NCBI RefSeq assembly: GCF_022271435.1
Contig: NZ_JAFIQY010000022.1
Coordinates: forward strand, 1-64,000
DNA from: Streptomyces monomycini
GTDB lineage: Bacteria > Actinomycetota > Actinomycetes > Streptomycetales > Streptomycetaceae
DNA length: 64,000 nt
Reading direction: 5' to 3'
Shown here: positions 1 to 7,689 of the stretch, in pieces
Position numbering within the stretch: the first letter of the stretch is position 1
How the letters are laid out: each line of letters starts with the position of its first letter
Translations under genes and position numbers: made by a program
The notes under the pieces: model-generated
Database searches by the model: none
What the model saw: the letters and a program-made list of their open reading frames with translations, nothing else
What the model was told of the DNA's origin: nothing

Positions 1-163
1 CCCGCGGAGCGGGATATACCCCGGCAAGCCGGGGTATAGAGCGCGAATTGCGCAAGCGCAATTCGGATTCCGGCGCAAGCGCCGGAATGGAATTCCGCAA
101 GCGGAATTCTAAAAGAGGGTAATTCGCGCAAGCGCGAATTGTAGACACCCGCGCAAGCGCGGT
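1..163. repeat. Linear replicon telomere, palindrome array
   Basis: The window starts with CCCGCGGAGCGGG (arms CCCGC/GCGGG around GGA), the archetypal first palindrome of Streptomyces telomeres. Six more perfect inverted repeats follow: 15-38 (11-bp arms), 44-65 (10), 67-88 (10), 90-109 (9), 121-140 (9) and 149-162 (6). Each of the six has a two-base AA centre flanked by GC, so all read GCAAGC at the middle and GCTTGC on the complementary strand. In Streptomyces such arrays fold in the 3' single-stranded overhang and are the substrate for Tap/Tpg-primed end patching. Position 1 is therefore probably the true molecular end. The uniform GCAAGC centre differs from the GNA-type loops usually described. 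Confidence 0.9.
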
Positions 164-1012
164 TGCCTTGGCTGGCTACGAGGGAAGGTGCATCGCGCGC
201 GGGCCTGTGTAGGGCTTGGGAATTCCAGCCACCACCTCCGCAACGGAAGTGATGGGCCGTCGGCCCGATCCGGTGCCGGCCTCACCGTAGTGACGGGCTC
301 CGCTGCGCTCCACCCGAACCCCTCCCCCACCCTCGAAACCGGCCGTTCACGTTCACCAATACCCCGCCAGCATACACGGCAACCCGCTACGGCGGGACTA
401 TTTACGTCACACATCACCCTGCAGAGGGAACGCGCTGCCAGAGTGATGCATCACGGACAGTTGCTGTGTAGCGTTTGGGCTCCAAACGCGCCACCCCTGG
501 CCCCGGCCATAAACTCACCGCATGACTTCGAATTTACGCGGCCTTGGATAGCCTAGCCACAGAACGGAAGCCCGATATGGGAATGCTGGAATTCGGCGTG
601 CGGAGGTACGCGAGCCGTTCGGCCGCCAGGCCGCACGGCGGAACCCACCACCGGCACTGGCCGCGCCTTCATGCTTTGGAGCGTCACGGCCGGTACAACC
701 CGAGGCGCAGCTCCGCTGGTGCTGCCTACGGTCCGCACCCGGCCCACGGGGCCGCACGCGAAGCGGCCTCAGCCCCGTCCGGGGGGCGACGTGCAGCAGT
801 TGGAGGGCCGCCGTCGGATGGATCTGCGGCCCTCCCAGCCCGGCCGCAGCCTCGCCGCTGCATGCAGCGGCTGGAGGGCGTAGTGCGGGCCGCAGGGGGT
901 GCGCCTCTAAAGATCAGATAGACGCAAGCCTCTGACCTGCGAAAACGCGCGAGATGTATGCAGCCTGGATGAATGGATCTCGGCCGGAGGCGGCGAGTTG
1001 CATTCACGTAGG
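164..1012. other. Subtelomeric non-coding spacer
   Basis: No open frame here has a plausible start and ribosome-binding site, and the frames present look like GC-rich shadows. The stretch contains an isolated perfect palindrome, CCGCTGCATGCAGCGG, at 855-870. Its TGCAT core matches the repeats around the downstream rep-like genes. Short runs of inverted repeats continue from the telomere into the first 200 bases. Confidence 0.5.
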
Positions 1013-1060
1013 TGCATAGATCCTTCCTGTCCAGAGACACGCCCACCCCGTGCATAGATC
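1013..1060 (+). repeat. TGCATAGATC direct repeats, iteron-like
   Basis: The 10-mer TGCATAGATC occurs at 1013-1022 and 1051-1060. A third copy lies at 2297-2306, just past the two rep-like genes. Direct repeats bracketing winged-helix rep genes suggest replication iterons or operators. This is inference from position and spacing only. Confidence 0.5.
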
Positions 1061-1063
1061 ACC

Positions 1064-1095
1064 TGCATAACATCGCAGATCTGCTATGTTATGCA
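1064..1095. promoter_or_regulatory. 32-nt imperfect palindrome upstream of rep-like pair
   Basis: TGCATAACAT (1064-1073) is mirrored exactly by ATGTTATGCA (1086-1095). The centre holds a second palindrome, GCAGATCTGC (1075-1084). Only one base pair of the 32-nt dyad (1074/1085) is mismatched. It ends 26 bases before the GTG start at 1122, so it overlaps the likely promoter. It is a good candidate operator or replication site for the adjacent winged-helix proteins. Confidence 0.65.
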
Positions 1096-1121
1096 GCCTC
1101 AACGATCATGGAGGAGAGCCC

Positions 1122-1679
1122 GTGGCCCAGCCCTTGAGACGCAGCGCGGAGGCGTTGACGACCGCGCCGCGGCTGGCCCCTGCTCGGCCGCCCGCCGATG
1201 CCGTCAACGGCATGGAGTCGGCGCAGCAGCTGGTGAAGGGGCTGTCCGCGCTGGCCAAGCGGGGCGGCACCTTCACGACGAAGGACCCGGTCAAGCCGTA
1301 CGTCTTCTACGGCAAGCAACACCTGAGCCTGTCCCAGGTGATCGAGGACAACCTGTGGAAGTTCGGCCTGAGCGCGACGTCCCGCAACGTCCTGGACTAC
1401 CTCAAGACGCACCACGACCAGCAGGGCCTGGTGGAGATGACCCAGAGCGGCCTGGCGAAGAAGTACGGCTGCTCGCAGTCGAAGATCTCCCGCTCCGTCG
1501 GCCAGCTGAGCCACCACAACTTCACGTGGAGGGAACGGCGCGGGGTGTACCGCCTCAACCCGCTCTACGCTTACCGGTGGGGCAGCGAGAAGCAGCTGCG
1601 CCTGGTGAAGTCGCTCAAGAAGACCCTGGTCGACCACGAGATCACCATTCCGACTGTGAGGAACGAGGCCACGCGATGA
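1122..1679 (+). CDS. RepL-like winged-helix protein, first of pair
   Basis: 185 residues from GTG at 1122, chosen because GGAGGAGA sits just upstream; an ATG at 1086 lies inside the palindrome and lacks a Shine-Dalgarno. The C-terminal half (from about residue 75) is a winged helix. LSATSRNVLDYLKTH leads into a recognition helix around KKYGCSQSKISRSVGQL, and the wing ends in GVYRLNPLYAYRWGSE. That NP...W-G tail resembles plasmid RepL-type initiators. The gene overlaps the next one by four bases (ATGA), so the two are translationally coupled. Likely role: replication initiator or its autoregulator for this subtelomeric region. A MarR-like transcription factor is the alternative. Confidence 0.6.
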   Translation: MAQPLRRSAEALTTAPRLAPARPPADAVNGMESAQQLVKGLSALAKRGGTFTTKDPVKPYVFYGKQHLSLSQVIEDNLWKFGLSATSRNVLDYLKTHHDQQGLVEMTQSGLAKKYGCSQSKISRSVGQLSHHNFTWRERRGVYRLNPLYAYRWGSEKQLRLVKSLKKTLVDHEITIPTVRNEATR

Positions 1680-2149
1680 GCTCCGCTTCAATCCCTGGTT
1701 TCCACAACCCGGAGATCTTCGAGGTCCTGCCGAACGCCTGCCTCTCCCCGACGGCCCGGGACGTCTTCGACGTGCTCACCTCGCGTCAGGAGCCGGGCGG
1801 CCTCGTCAAGATCCGCCAACAGGAGCTAGCCGAGCGCCTCGGGCTGACCCAGTCCGTGGTGTCCCGGGCCATCAGCCAGTTGCGCGACAAGGGCATCATC
1901 AGCGAGCGGCAGCGCCGCGGCGAGGTACTCATCCACCCGCTGCTGGCCGGCTACGAGTCGCTGAGCCACATGGTCAACCACCTCAAGGCCCCCGACACGT
2001 TCGTGTGGCCGCTGAACTTCCCGACGGGAGACATCCGCCCCCCGCGTGCCCGCGACGCCCGCATCGGAACAGACTTCGACCCGGACCCCGACGGCGGCGA
2101 GGACGCCCCGCTGCCCGACGCACCGCCCTCCCTGCGACTGGCCGGATGA
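1676..2149 (+). CDS. RepL-like winged-helix protein, second of pair
   Basis: 157 residues, starting at the ATG that overlaps the upstream stop. It is a paralogue of the preceding gene: LSPTARDVFDVLTSRQE corresponds to LSATSRNVLDYLKTH, followed by the helix AERLGLTQSVVSRAISQL and the wing RRGEVLIHPLLAGYES. The last 50 residues are acidic and proline-rich and probably disordered. Its tight coupling to the first gene suggests a heteromer or an initiator/regulator pair. TGCATAGATC at 2297-2306 follows 148 bases downstream. It binds DNA by fold; a replication role is inferred from family resemblance and context. Confidence 0.6.
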   Translation: MSSASIPGFHNPEIFEVLPNACLSPTARDVFDVLTSRQEPGGLVKIRQQELAERLGLTQSVVSRAISQLRDKGIISERQRRGEVLIHPLLAGYESLSHMVNHLKAPDTFVWPLNFPTGDIRPPRARDARIGTDFDPDPDGGEDAPLPDAPPSLRLAG

Positions 2150-2426
2150 ACCCCGACTCCTGCCCCCTCACCGCCACGGCGCCCACCCCAACGGGAGGGC
2201 GCCGTCGTCGTTCCCGGCCACCCCGCTGCAGCACGATGGCCGGCCCGCTCGCAGCCCCGAGAGCGCGCTGCACCGCGCCGTGCTGCATGCAACCGCTGCA
2301 TAGATCTTTTGGCCTGCTGCTCGAGCAGCACCCTTGTCCCGCCCAACCCATGCAAATGCTGCGCTGCACCCAGCAGCCCGCCGTGCAGCAGACCACGGGC
2401 ACGACCAGGACCACGAGCAGCAGCGG
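2150..2426. other. Intergenic region with TGCAT-type repeats
   Basis: This spacer lies between convergent genes. It contains CTGCATGCA at 2283-2291, TGCATAGATC at 2297-2306, the short dyad TGCTGCTCGAGCAGCA at about 2314-2329, and further CATGCAAATGCTGCGCTGCA-type sequence near 2349. No gene is seen. Its repeats match those upstream of 1122, so it may be the other edge of a replication or operator region. Confidence 0.4.
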
Positions 2427-3212
2427 CTACAGCACGGTGCCGTGCAGCGCGCGGCGGTCGCCGGAGATCGCGTAGCGGCGGACAGCGAGGCCGTTGTCGA
2501 CCGTCTCCCCGATCTCGTCGCACAGCACGGCCAGGACGTCGGCGGCCTCGGTGTCGGACAGGTACGCGGGGGCGACTTCGAGCATCAGCTCCCCGAGCTG
2601 ATGCGAGCACGCCGCCAGGTCGTCGACGACGGCGCGCAGCGCGGTGACGGCCTGGTCCGCCGCCGGTTCGGCGGGCGCCGAGGGTGGTGCGGTGCGGACG
2701 TCGCGGAGGGCCTGGCGGACCACAGCGCGCACCGTGAGGTCATCGAGGGCCTGGAGGCCGCTGTGGGCGAGCGCGGCGAGTCGGCGGGTGATCAGCTCCG
2801 CGACGTCGTCAGTGCGGCCGGAGACGGCGATCAGGGCGCGCTGGGACAGGCCGTAGTCGAGCGCGACCGCGGCGCCGGGGTCGGTGGCTCGCGTGCGAGA
2901 CGTCTCGGGGTCGGCGGTGACCGCCCCGTGGATCGCAGCCAAGGCGCGCGCGACATCCAGGAGCCGGTACGCCTGCGCGCGGCTGATGCCGAACTCCGCC
3001 CGGCAGAACGACTCCCAGGTACGGTGCCCGAGCGGTACCCAGACGCGGGCGGCGTGGGCGTCGCGGACCCGGTCGGCGAGGACCGCCACGGAGCGCCGGA
3101 CGTCGTCCATCGCCTCGCGCATCCAGATCGTCATCTCCCGGGCGCGAGCCGCGGTGAGCGGCGGCCGCGCCGGTTCGGCGCCGCGCTCATGGTCCTGGTC
3201 GTGGTTGCTCAC
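2427..3212 (-). CDS. Putative DNA-binding protein, plasmid type
   Basis: 261 residues from GTG at 3212, preceded by GGAGGACGATGGAG. Around residues 60-90 the pattern W-E-S-FCRAEFGISRAQAYRLLD-ARAL is a helix-turn-helix of the kind found in Streptomyces plasmid and phage proteins. The rest is predicted helical with no recognised catalytic motif. It stands alone on the minus strand, beside the rep-like pair and the PD-(D/E)XK gene. A role in replication control or partition is plausible, but no specific function can be assigned. Confidence 0.6.
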   Translation of the reverse strand: MSNHDQDHERGAEPARPPLTAARAREMTIWMREAMDDVRRSVAVLADRVRDAHAARVWVPLGHRTWESFCRAEFGISRAQAYRLLDVARALAAIHGAVTADPETSRTRATDPGAAVALDYGLSQRALIAVSGRTDDVAELITRRLAALAHSGLQALDDLTVRAVVRQALRDVRTAPPSAPAEPAADQAVTALRAVVDDLAACSHQLGELMLEVAPAYLSDTEAADVLAVLCDEIGETVDNGLAVRRYAISGDRRALHGTVL

Positions 3213-3287
3213 GACTCCATCGTCCTCCGGGCCGGGGCGGGCCCGGACAGGGCGTACGGGGCCAAGGGCGCGAGCTCCGCCTCACAA

Positions 3288-3333
3288 CTCACAGCTCACG
3301 GTGTCTACCTGGGGAAACGGGCTGTGAGGCTCA
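3288..3333. repeat. 46-bp direct repeat, copy 1
   Basis: This is one of two 46-bp repeats (the other at 4786-4831) differing at two positions; both contain GTCTACCTGGGGAAACGGG. Copy 1 includes the stop codon and last residues (SLTARFPR) of the PD-(D/E)XK gene on the minus strand. The arms CTCACAG and CTGTGAG also form a weak inverted repeat. Confidence 0.8.
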
Positions 3334-4558
3334 TAACCTGCGCGTCGCCGGGGAGGTCTGGGTGAGGGGGCTGATGCCCGGAGAACAGGGGGCGTGGTCC
3401 GCCGGGCATCAGCCCGCGGTTGCGCAGGACCTGGGCCCGTCCGCGGCATCGGGTGGTGCAGAACTTCCGGAGGCGGCGGGTGGCCTCGGGCAGGGGCTGG
3501 AGGCAGGTCGGGCAACAGCCGGGAGCGGCGACTGGGGCCAGGCGTTCGAGCAGCCGCCGGACGTGGTCGACCTCTTCCTGGGTGGTGAAGTAGGGAGCAT
3601 CGGCGTGTCCGTGGCAGCCGGTGAGGAGTTCGGCGAACACGCCGCGCAGCTCGGTGAGGTCGCGGCGGCAGGTGCCGAGCAGGTCGAGAAAATCTTCGAC
3701 GGGCCACGAGGCGAGGACGCCGGTGCGGGTGAGGTAGAGACCGACGGTGTCGATCCGGTAGGCGTCGGTGGCGTCGAGGAGGAGGTAACCAGCGAGCTGC
3801 CAGGCGGTGCGCTGGGACATCTCCTTCAGTGGGTGGCGGGTGCTCTTGAAGTCGAGCAGGAGGCCGTCGACGGCGAGGTCGGCATCCGCCGTGATGCGGG
3901 CACCGGCGAACGTGGGGCCACCGTGGCATTCCTCGGTCCGGGTCCGGGCGCGCAGATCCTCCAGGGGGCTGTGGGCGGTCTTGTGGAGCTGGTTGAGGAC
4001 GTCGTCGACCATGTCGGGGTGCGGGAGCTCCAGCAGGCGCGTGAGGGTGAAGGCGCCAGGGTCCTCCAGAGCGGCTCCCGCAAGTGGCGTGGAGGCGAAG
4101 CCGATGGAGTTGCGGGTCATCACCTGGTACCAGGCCGCGGCGATGAGCATGCGGGCCAGGTCCTCTTCCTCGTCCTGGGCGCGGTCGAGGGGCAGGTCGC
4201 GGTTGTCGAGGTCGAGGTGCTGGACCGTCTCGGTCAGGCGCGCGGCGAGCTCGTTGCCGACCGCGCGCATCCGCAGGCCCTCGCCGTGGCCGCCGAACCG
4301 GCCGGTGCACTCAATCCCGATGAGGGCGGCGTCGTCGACGGGCGCGGCCGCGGTGAAAGCCAGGCGCAGACGCTGGTCGATCGCCGTACCGACGGTGCCG
4401 GCCTCGGTGCCGACGCCGGGCGGCGGGAGCAGGACGTGGTCGGTGCGGTGTTGCGCGCGGTAGTTCTGCCGCAGCGGGCCAGGGCCGGCGGAGAGTTCGC
4501 GGTCCAGGAACCGGCGCAGGGGGGAGTGGGGGCTACGCAGCCCGTCGATCAGGGACAA
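3305..4558 (-). CDS. PD-(D/E)XK-type nuclease with C-terminal zinc ribbon
   Basis: About 417 residues from a TTG at 4558. The frame stays open to 4774, but the extra N-terminus is proline/arginine-rich and looks non-coding. The core is a RecB/Cas4-like PD-(D/E)XK fold: ADADLAVDG, then LLLDFKSTRHP (the D...xxK strand), then QLAGYLLLD with the conserved Q and Y. Near the C-terminus CCPTCLQPL...FCTTRCRG is a four-cysteine zinc ribbon. Such proteins are common on actinobacterial mobile DNA and act on DNA ends or foreign DNA; the substrate is unknown here. The gene stands alone and lies between two 46-bp direct repeats, the nearer overlapping its 3' end. Confidence 0.6.
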   Translation of the reverse strand: MSLIDGLRSPHSPLRRFLDRELSAGPGPLRQNYRAQHRTDHVLLPPPGVGTEAGTVGTAIDQRLRLAFTAAAPVDDAALIGIECTGRFGGHGEGLRMRAVGNELAARLTETVQHLDLDNRDLPLDRAQDEEEDLARMLIAAAWYQVMTRNSIGFASTPLAGAALEDPGAFTLTRLLELPHPDMVDDVLNQLHKTAHSPLEDLRARTRTEECHGGPTFAGARITADADLAVDGLLLDFKSTRHPLKEMSQRTAWQLAGYLLLDATDAYRIDTVGLYLTRTGVLASWPVEDFLDLLGTCRRDLTELRGVFAELLTGCHGHADAPYFTTQEEVDHVRRLLERLAPVAAPGCCPTCLQPLPEATRRLRKFCTTRCRGRAQVLRNRGLMPGGPRPLFSGHQPPHPDLPGDAQVMSLTARFPR

Positions 4559-4785
4559 GGAGGGATCACCGCCGTTCGTCGGGCGCCCTTGGGGCGCGCG
4601 GGGGAACGGTTCGGACGGTAGGGAGCGGGACTGACACGGTGTCCCCCGCAGGAGGTAGGAACGGGGAGGTGTGGGTGGGGGATTCACCCGGGAGAGGGGC
4701 GACGTGGCGTCTTCCGTCGCGGGCGGCCGGGCGGACAGGGCAGGTACTGCCCGCCGTGTCACGCAGTCACTCACAGCCTCATAGG

Positions 4786-4831
4786 CTCACAGCTCACGGC
4801 GTCTACCTGGGGAAACGGGATGTGAGGCTCA
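4786..4831. repeat. 46-bp direct repeat, copy 2
   Basis: This is the second copy of the repeat at 3288-3333. It too encodes a minus-strand tail ending SLTSRFPR and a stop at the equivalent place, but the frame upstream of it carries no recognisable nuclease. Extra CTCACAG/CCTCATAGGCTCACAG units lie just left of it at about 4770-4790. It looks like a scar of a duplicated gene end. Confidence 0.75.
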
Positions 4832-5115
4832 CGGGCTCGTGGCTGCGCGTGCCTGCGGCCGCCGGTGCCTGGCAGGCGTGGCTCGCGGGGAGCTGTCGCG
4901 TCTCACCGCAGGGGGCCGGGTGGCGGGAATCGAACGTGAACCGGCGGAGGTGCGGATACCCAAGGCCTCCGTGGACGGCTTCGCCGTAGCGTTGAGCGTG
5001 CGCACCGTGGCCATGCGGATCTGGCCCGACGGCATCGAGTGGATGCACCCCGTAGGGCGTGGGAGCAGCCGCACCTGTAGGTGGCCCTCATGCCCGGCGG
5101 TAAGGAGTTCTGCCC
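4832..5115. other. Intergenic region, no gene seen
   Basis: The short frames here overlap one another and have no credible start. The minus-strand frame 5048-4803 ends inside direct repeat copy 2 and may be residue of an earlier gene whose 3' end the repeat preserves. No terminator-like hairpin stands out. Confidence 0.35.
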
Positions 5116-5310
5116 CTAGGCGGGCTCCACCCAGACGTCGAAGTCGATGCCACCGATCTCCAGCTTGAGTCCGACGTCACCTCGGTACTCGCGGATCTCT
5201 CCGACGCGGGTGACAAGGGGATGAGCCGCCAGCAGCTCCATGACCAGGTCTCGGACCGCAGCACAGCTGGGGCCCGTCGTCGACGTGATCTCTAGGTCTT
5301 CGGCATCCAC
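5116..5310 (-). CDS. Small hypothetical protein
   Basis: 64 residues from GTG at 5310, preceded by CTGGAGGTCGCAC. It is acidic, with the pattern VRDLVMELLAAHPLVTRV followed by two predicted strands (DVGLKLEIGG and IDFDVWVEP), suggesting a small alpha/beta fold. No family was recognised. The open frame extends to 5682, but the longer N-terminus is not convincing. Confidence 0.55.
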   Translation of the reverse strand: MDAEDLEITSTTGPSCAAVRDLVMELLAAHPLVTRVGEIREYRGDVGLKLEIGGIDFDVWVEPA

Positions 5311-5741
5311 GTGCGACCTCCAGGCTCGTACCGCTGTGCGCCAAGGATGGCCGAAGATGTGAGCACCAGGGGATATGAGACAGCTCTCTTGAAAAACCTC
5401 AGCACGGTGTCGGTGATCCGGCTGATGCCGAACGGACTTTCTCCGCCAGCTGAGACCAGCGGCGTTCAGGACGCCGTGGCACCCGGGGCCGGTGTGGGCG
5501 GTACCTGACACCGCATCACTCGGGAGAGGCAGGTGGTGGATGTCCTCGGCGGGGAGTTCATCCGTTCGTGCAGGGGCAGCGCTCTGCACGCGGATCAGCG
5601 CACAGTGGGGCGTGGAGACGGCGATGCCTGCGGTCCTGTGGGCGTGGCCTCTGCTGGCTACCGATGGATACGCCGTGTCCACGGATCGCCGGCGCTGGGA
5701 TACGGCGGAAGTCCGCCCGCTGCGGACCTACGATGCGGCCC

Positions 5742-6299
5742 ATGAGTACCGAGACCGGTGATATCCGGGTTGACCCGTGTGAGCTGCCAACTGGAAGTTT
5801 CACCGCGTCCGATATCGCGAGGATTGAGCTGGGGTCGGCGGCCGAGTCCGCTGCGATGTCCCTGGGGCGATACGTGCAGATGCTGGGCGAGGACTTGGCT
5901 GTGGCCGGCGACTACGTGCGTCAAGCCGCGCACCGTCGCCGTGAGGCGGAGTCTCTGGTTTCAGCCGCAGTGATTGCTGAGCGAGCCCGGGGCACCAGCT
6001 GGGGGGTGATCGGCGAGGCCCTCCAGATGAGCGCCGAGGAAGCCGAGGAGAAGTGGGGGCGGGACGAAGCATCCTGGCGTAACCGCAGCGTGGTGGACAG
6101 TCTGGTGCTGAAGGACCCCGGCAAGCGCGCTGCGAAGGTCGACCGTTACATCACGACCGACAAGCCGTATCAGTTCGGCACTGCTGTCCGTCGGCCCCTG
6201 TCCGCCTCGCTGGACGCTGCTGCTCTTCTCACCGGCCGCGATGTTGCCGCCGCAGATCATGCGTTTGCTGGCACCGGCTGCACGGTCTGCGCCCACTGA
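5742..6299 (+). CDS. Hypothetical protein with HTH-like segment
   Basis: 185 residues from ATG at 5742. Residues about 20-95 are helical and charged. RARGTSWGVIGEALQMSAEEAEEKW resembles the helix-turn-helix found in small Streptomyces proteins with the signature SW..IG..LG.S...A. The C-terminus contains a CTVC pair. It converges on the toxin gene at 6377, with a strong hairpin (6317-6367) between them as shared terminator. Function unknown; DNA binding is possible. Confidence 0.6.
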   Translation: MSTETGDIRVDPCELPTGSFTASDIARIELGSAAESAAMSLGRYVQMLGEDLAVAGDYVRQAAHRRREAESLVSAAVIAERARGTSWGVIGEALQMSAEEAEEKWGRDEASWRNRSVVDSLVLKDPGKRAAKVDRYITTDKPYQFGTAVRRPLSASLDAAALLTGRDVAAADHAFAGTGCTVCAH

Positions 6300-6316
6300 C
6301 CCGGCTCCTGCCACAC

Positions 6317-6367
6317 TGGCAACGCCCTGTCCCCGGCAGTTGCGATGCCGGGGACAGGGCGTTGCCA
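6317..6367. terminator. Bidirectional terminator, 22-bp stem
   Basis: A perfect 22-bp inverted repeat (6317-6338 and 6346-6367) with a 7-nt loop GTTGCGA. It lies between convergent genes ending at 6299 and 6377 and would stop transcription from both sides. The top of the stem and the loop, CGGCAGTTGCGATGCCG, are identical to the hairpin at 7644-7666. Confidence 0.85.
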
Positions 6368-6376
6368 CCAGGGCGG

Positions 6377-6637
6377 CTATCCAAGCCAGACGATGTTCAG
6401 GACGGTCAGACGGCGCAGCCGCCGGTTGATCCAGTAGGTGAGGGAGAGCTGGCCGACGGACGCGCAGCGCACGTCTTGGCCCTCGGGGTCGTCGGCGTTC
6501 CACTGCCCAAAGCCCCACGGATCGCCGGCGGCGGCGTCCAGGATGTCCCACACGGTGTCCTCGACGCCCTCGGGGGGAGCGTCGAGGACCTTCGCGGCCG
6601 GCGGCGAGAAGCGGACCGCGTAGGGCTGTGCGGTCAC
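6377..6637 (-). CDS. RelE/ParE-like toxin
   Basis: 86 residues from GTG at 6637, overlapping the antitoxin stop (GTGA). The pattern fits the RelE/ParE fold: F-S-P-P-A-A-K-VLDA, a helix EDTVWDILDAA, then strands VRCASVGQLSLTYWINRRLR and LTVLNIVWLG. The family acts as an mRNA interferase (RelE) or gyrase poison (ParE). Residues alone do not tell which. The upstream small gene is the cognate antitoxin by gene order and overlap. Probable role: addiction or stress module stabilising this replicon end. Confidence 0.75.
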   Translation of the reverse strand: MTAQPYAVRFSPPAAKVLDAPPEGVEDTVWDILDAAAGDPWGFGQWNADDPEGQDVRCASVGQLSLTYWINRRLRRLTVLNIVWLG

Positions 6638-6945
6638 CGGCGCCTTCGCCTTCCCCGCAGCTCCGCCATGTCGATGGCGTCGCTATCGTCGTAGCCGGAG
6701 GCGATGAACGCGTCGACGGCCGGGGCGTGGGCGAGGCGGCCCTGCCAGTCCTGGAGGACCGCGTACAGCCCGTCGAGGGTGAACGTGCGCCGCGATTCCT
6801 CGAGGGCGGCCGTCCACTCCCGTTCGAAGGCCGGCACCCAGGTGTCGGCGCGCTTGTCGGCGCGCAGCTGGGCGAGGAGTTCAGCCGGTGCCCCGGGCGC
6901 GGGGGCGTACGGCGTGACGGGGGCGTGGTCGGGCTGCGCGCTCAT
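6634..6945 (-). CDS. Antitoxin of RelE-like pair, DUF6247-like
   Basis: 103 residues from ATG at 6945, with GGAGGACCAG upstream. A longer frame to 7008 is possible but less likely. The middle AFEREWTAALEESRRTFTLDGLYAVLQDWQ matches the helical core of DUF6247-type proteins that accompany RelE-family toxins in Streptomyces. The acidic C-terminus (DDSDAIDMAEL) would wrap the toxin. It is translationally coupled to the toxin by a four-base overlap. Confidence 0.7.
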   Translation of the reverse strand: MSAQPDHAPVTPYAPAPGAPAELLAQLRADKRADTWVPAFEREWTAALEESRRTFTLDGLYAVLQDWQGRLAHAPAVDAFIASGYDDSDAIDMAELRGRRRRR

Positions 6946-7021
6946 CTGGTCCTCCCGGCGGGTCCTCCCCTCACCGTACGCGCGCCGGGTCGCTGTGAAG
7001 GCGGGCATGGACGGGTCCCTT

Positions 7022-7303
7022 CTAGAGAATCAGGGACAGGGCGAGGGCCAGCGCATGCTGACGCGTCTGGTCGTCCTGTTGGTCCCAGGTGCCGGCGATG
7101 TGCTCGAGGAGGTCGGCCGCCGCGTCGAAGGTCGTGCTGCCTGGGTCGGCATCGTTGCGGGAGCGGAGCTGGCCAACGGCCCGAAGGATGTCGGCGACCG
7201 CGGCGGGCAGTTCCTCAACGCTGCCGCGGGAACGGCGAGGGGTGAGGGCTATCGTCAGGGTGTACTCGTTGCCGGTGCGGGTGAGCGCGGTGATGGTCTG
7301 CAC
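7022..7303 (-). CDS. Small hypothetical protein
   Basis: 93 residues from GTG at 7303. It has an N-terminal beta segment (YTLTIALTPRR), then helices with SVEELPAAVADILRAVGQLRS, and ends in ALALALSLIL. It is soluble and acidic; no family was recognised. It sits between the toxin pair and two mutually related small genes on the same strand and is probably co-transcribed. Confidence 0.55.
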   Translation of the reverse strand: MQTITALTRTGNEYTLTIALTPRRSRGSVEELPAAVADILRAVGQLRSRNDADPGSTTFDAAADLLEHIAGTWDQQDDQTRQHALALALSLIL

Positions 7304-7378
7304 GCGGTCCGCGCCGAAATTCTTGTACTTCGCGTCGATGAAGTTGGGGTGGTTGCCGATCGCGGCGGCGACGGCGTC

Positions 7379-7600
7379 CTAGACATAGGCCTCGCCCGGA
7401 GGTTCGTCGGTCATGATTGGTTCCGCGGCGGACAGGGACAGCGTGTGGCCGACACCGCTGGCGTCCCGGAACCAGACGGCAGCGTCGCCGGGCATGGCGT
7501 CGTCCACGCTGCGGATGTGCGGGCTGCAGCGTAGTGCTTCAGCGATGCGGACGACATCGTGGCCGGTGTCGGGCATCAGGGCCTTGTCGCGGTCGTGCAC
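7379..7600 (-). CDS. Small hypothetical protein, short paralogue
   Basis: 73 residues from GTG at 7600, with CCAGGAGC upstream. AEALRCSPHIRSVDDAMPGD...WFRDASGVGHTLSL lines up with ADVLETHPDTSDVTDASTRGD...FTAAGGTWALDF in the gene at 7690-8079, so the two are paralogues. This one lacks the other's C-terminal half. Function unknown. Confidence 0.55.
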   Translation of the reverse strand: MHDRDKALMPDTGHDVVRIAEALRCSPHIRSVDDAMPGDAAVWFRDASGVGHTLSLSAAEPIMTDEPPGEAYV

Positions 7601-7643
7601 GGGGCTGCTCCTGGAAGTCGTGGGCGCTTGCGAGGGTGCGGGG

Positions 7644-7666
7644 CCACGGCAGTTGCGATGCCGTGG
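7644..7666. terminator. Hairpin sharing its loop with 6317-6367
   Basis: CCACGGCA (7644-7651) and TGCCGTGG (7659-7666) flank the same loop GTTGCGA as the terminator at 6317-6367. Outer GGGGC/GCCCC bases can extend the stem after a small bulge. It lies between the genes ending at 7690 and starting at 7600 and may attenuate the tap-tpg operon before the last genes. Confidence 0.6.
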
Positions 7667-7689
7667 ACCTGCCCCGTGTGCCGACCGGA

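Noticed and set aside
44-162. GCAAGC-centred repeats as a CRISPR array
   Set aside because: The units are palindromes of different sequence without constant repeat and spacer lengths, at the replicon end, with no cas genes. They are telomere hairpins.
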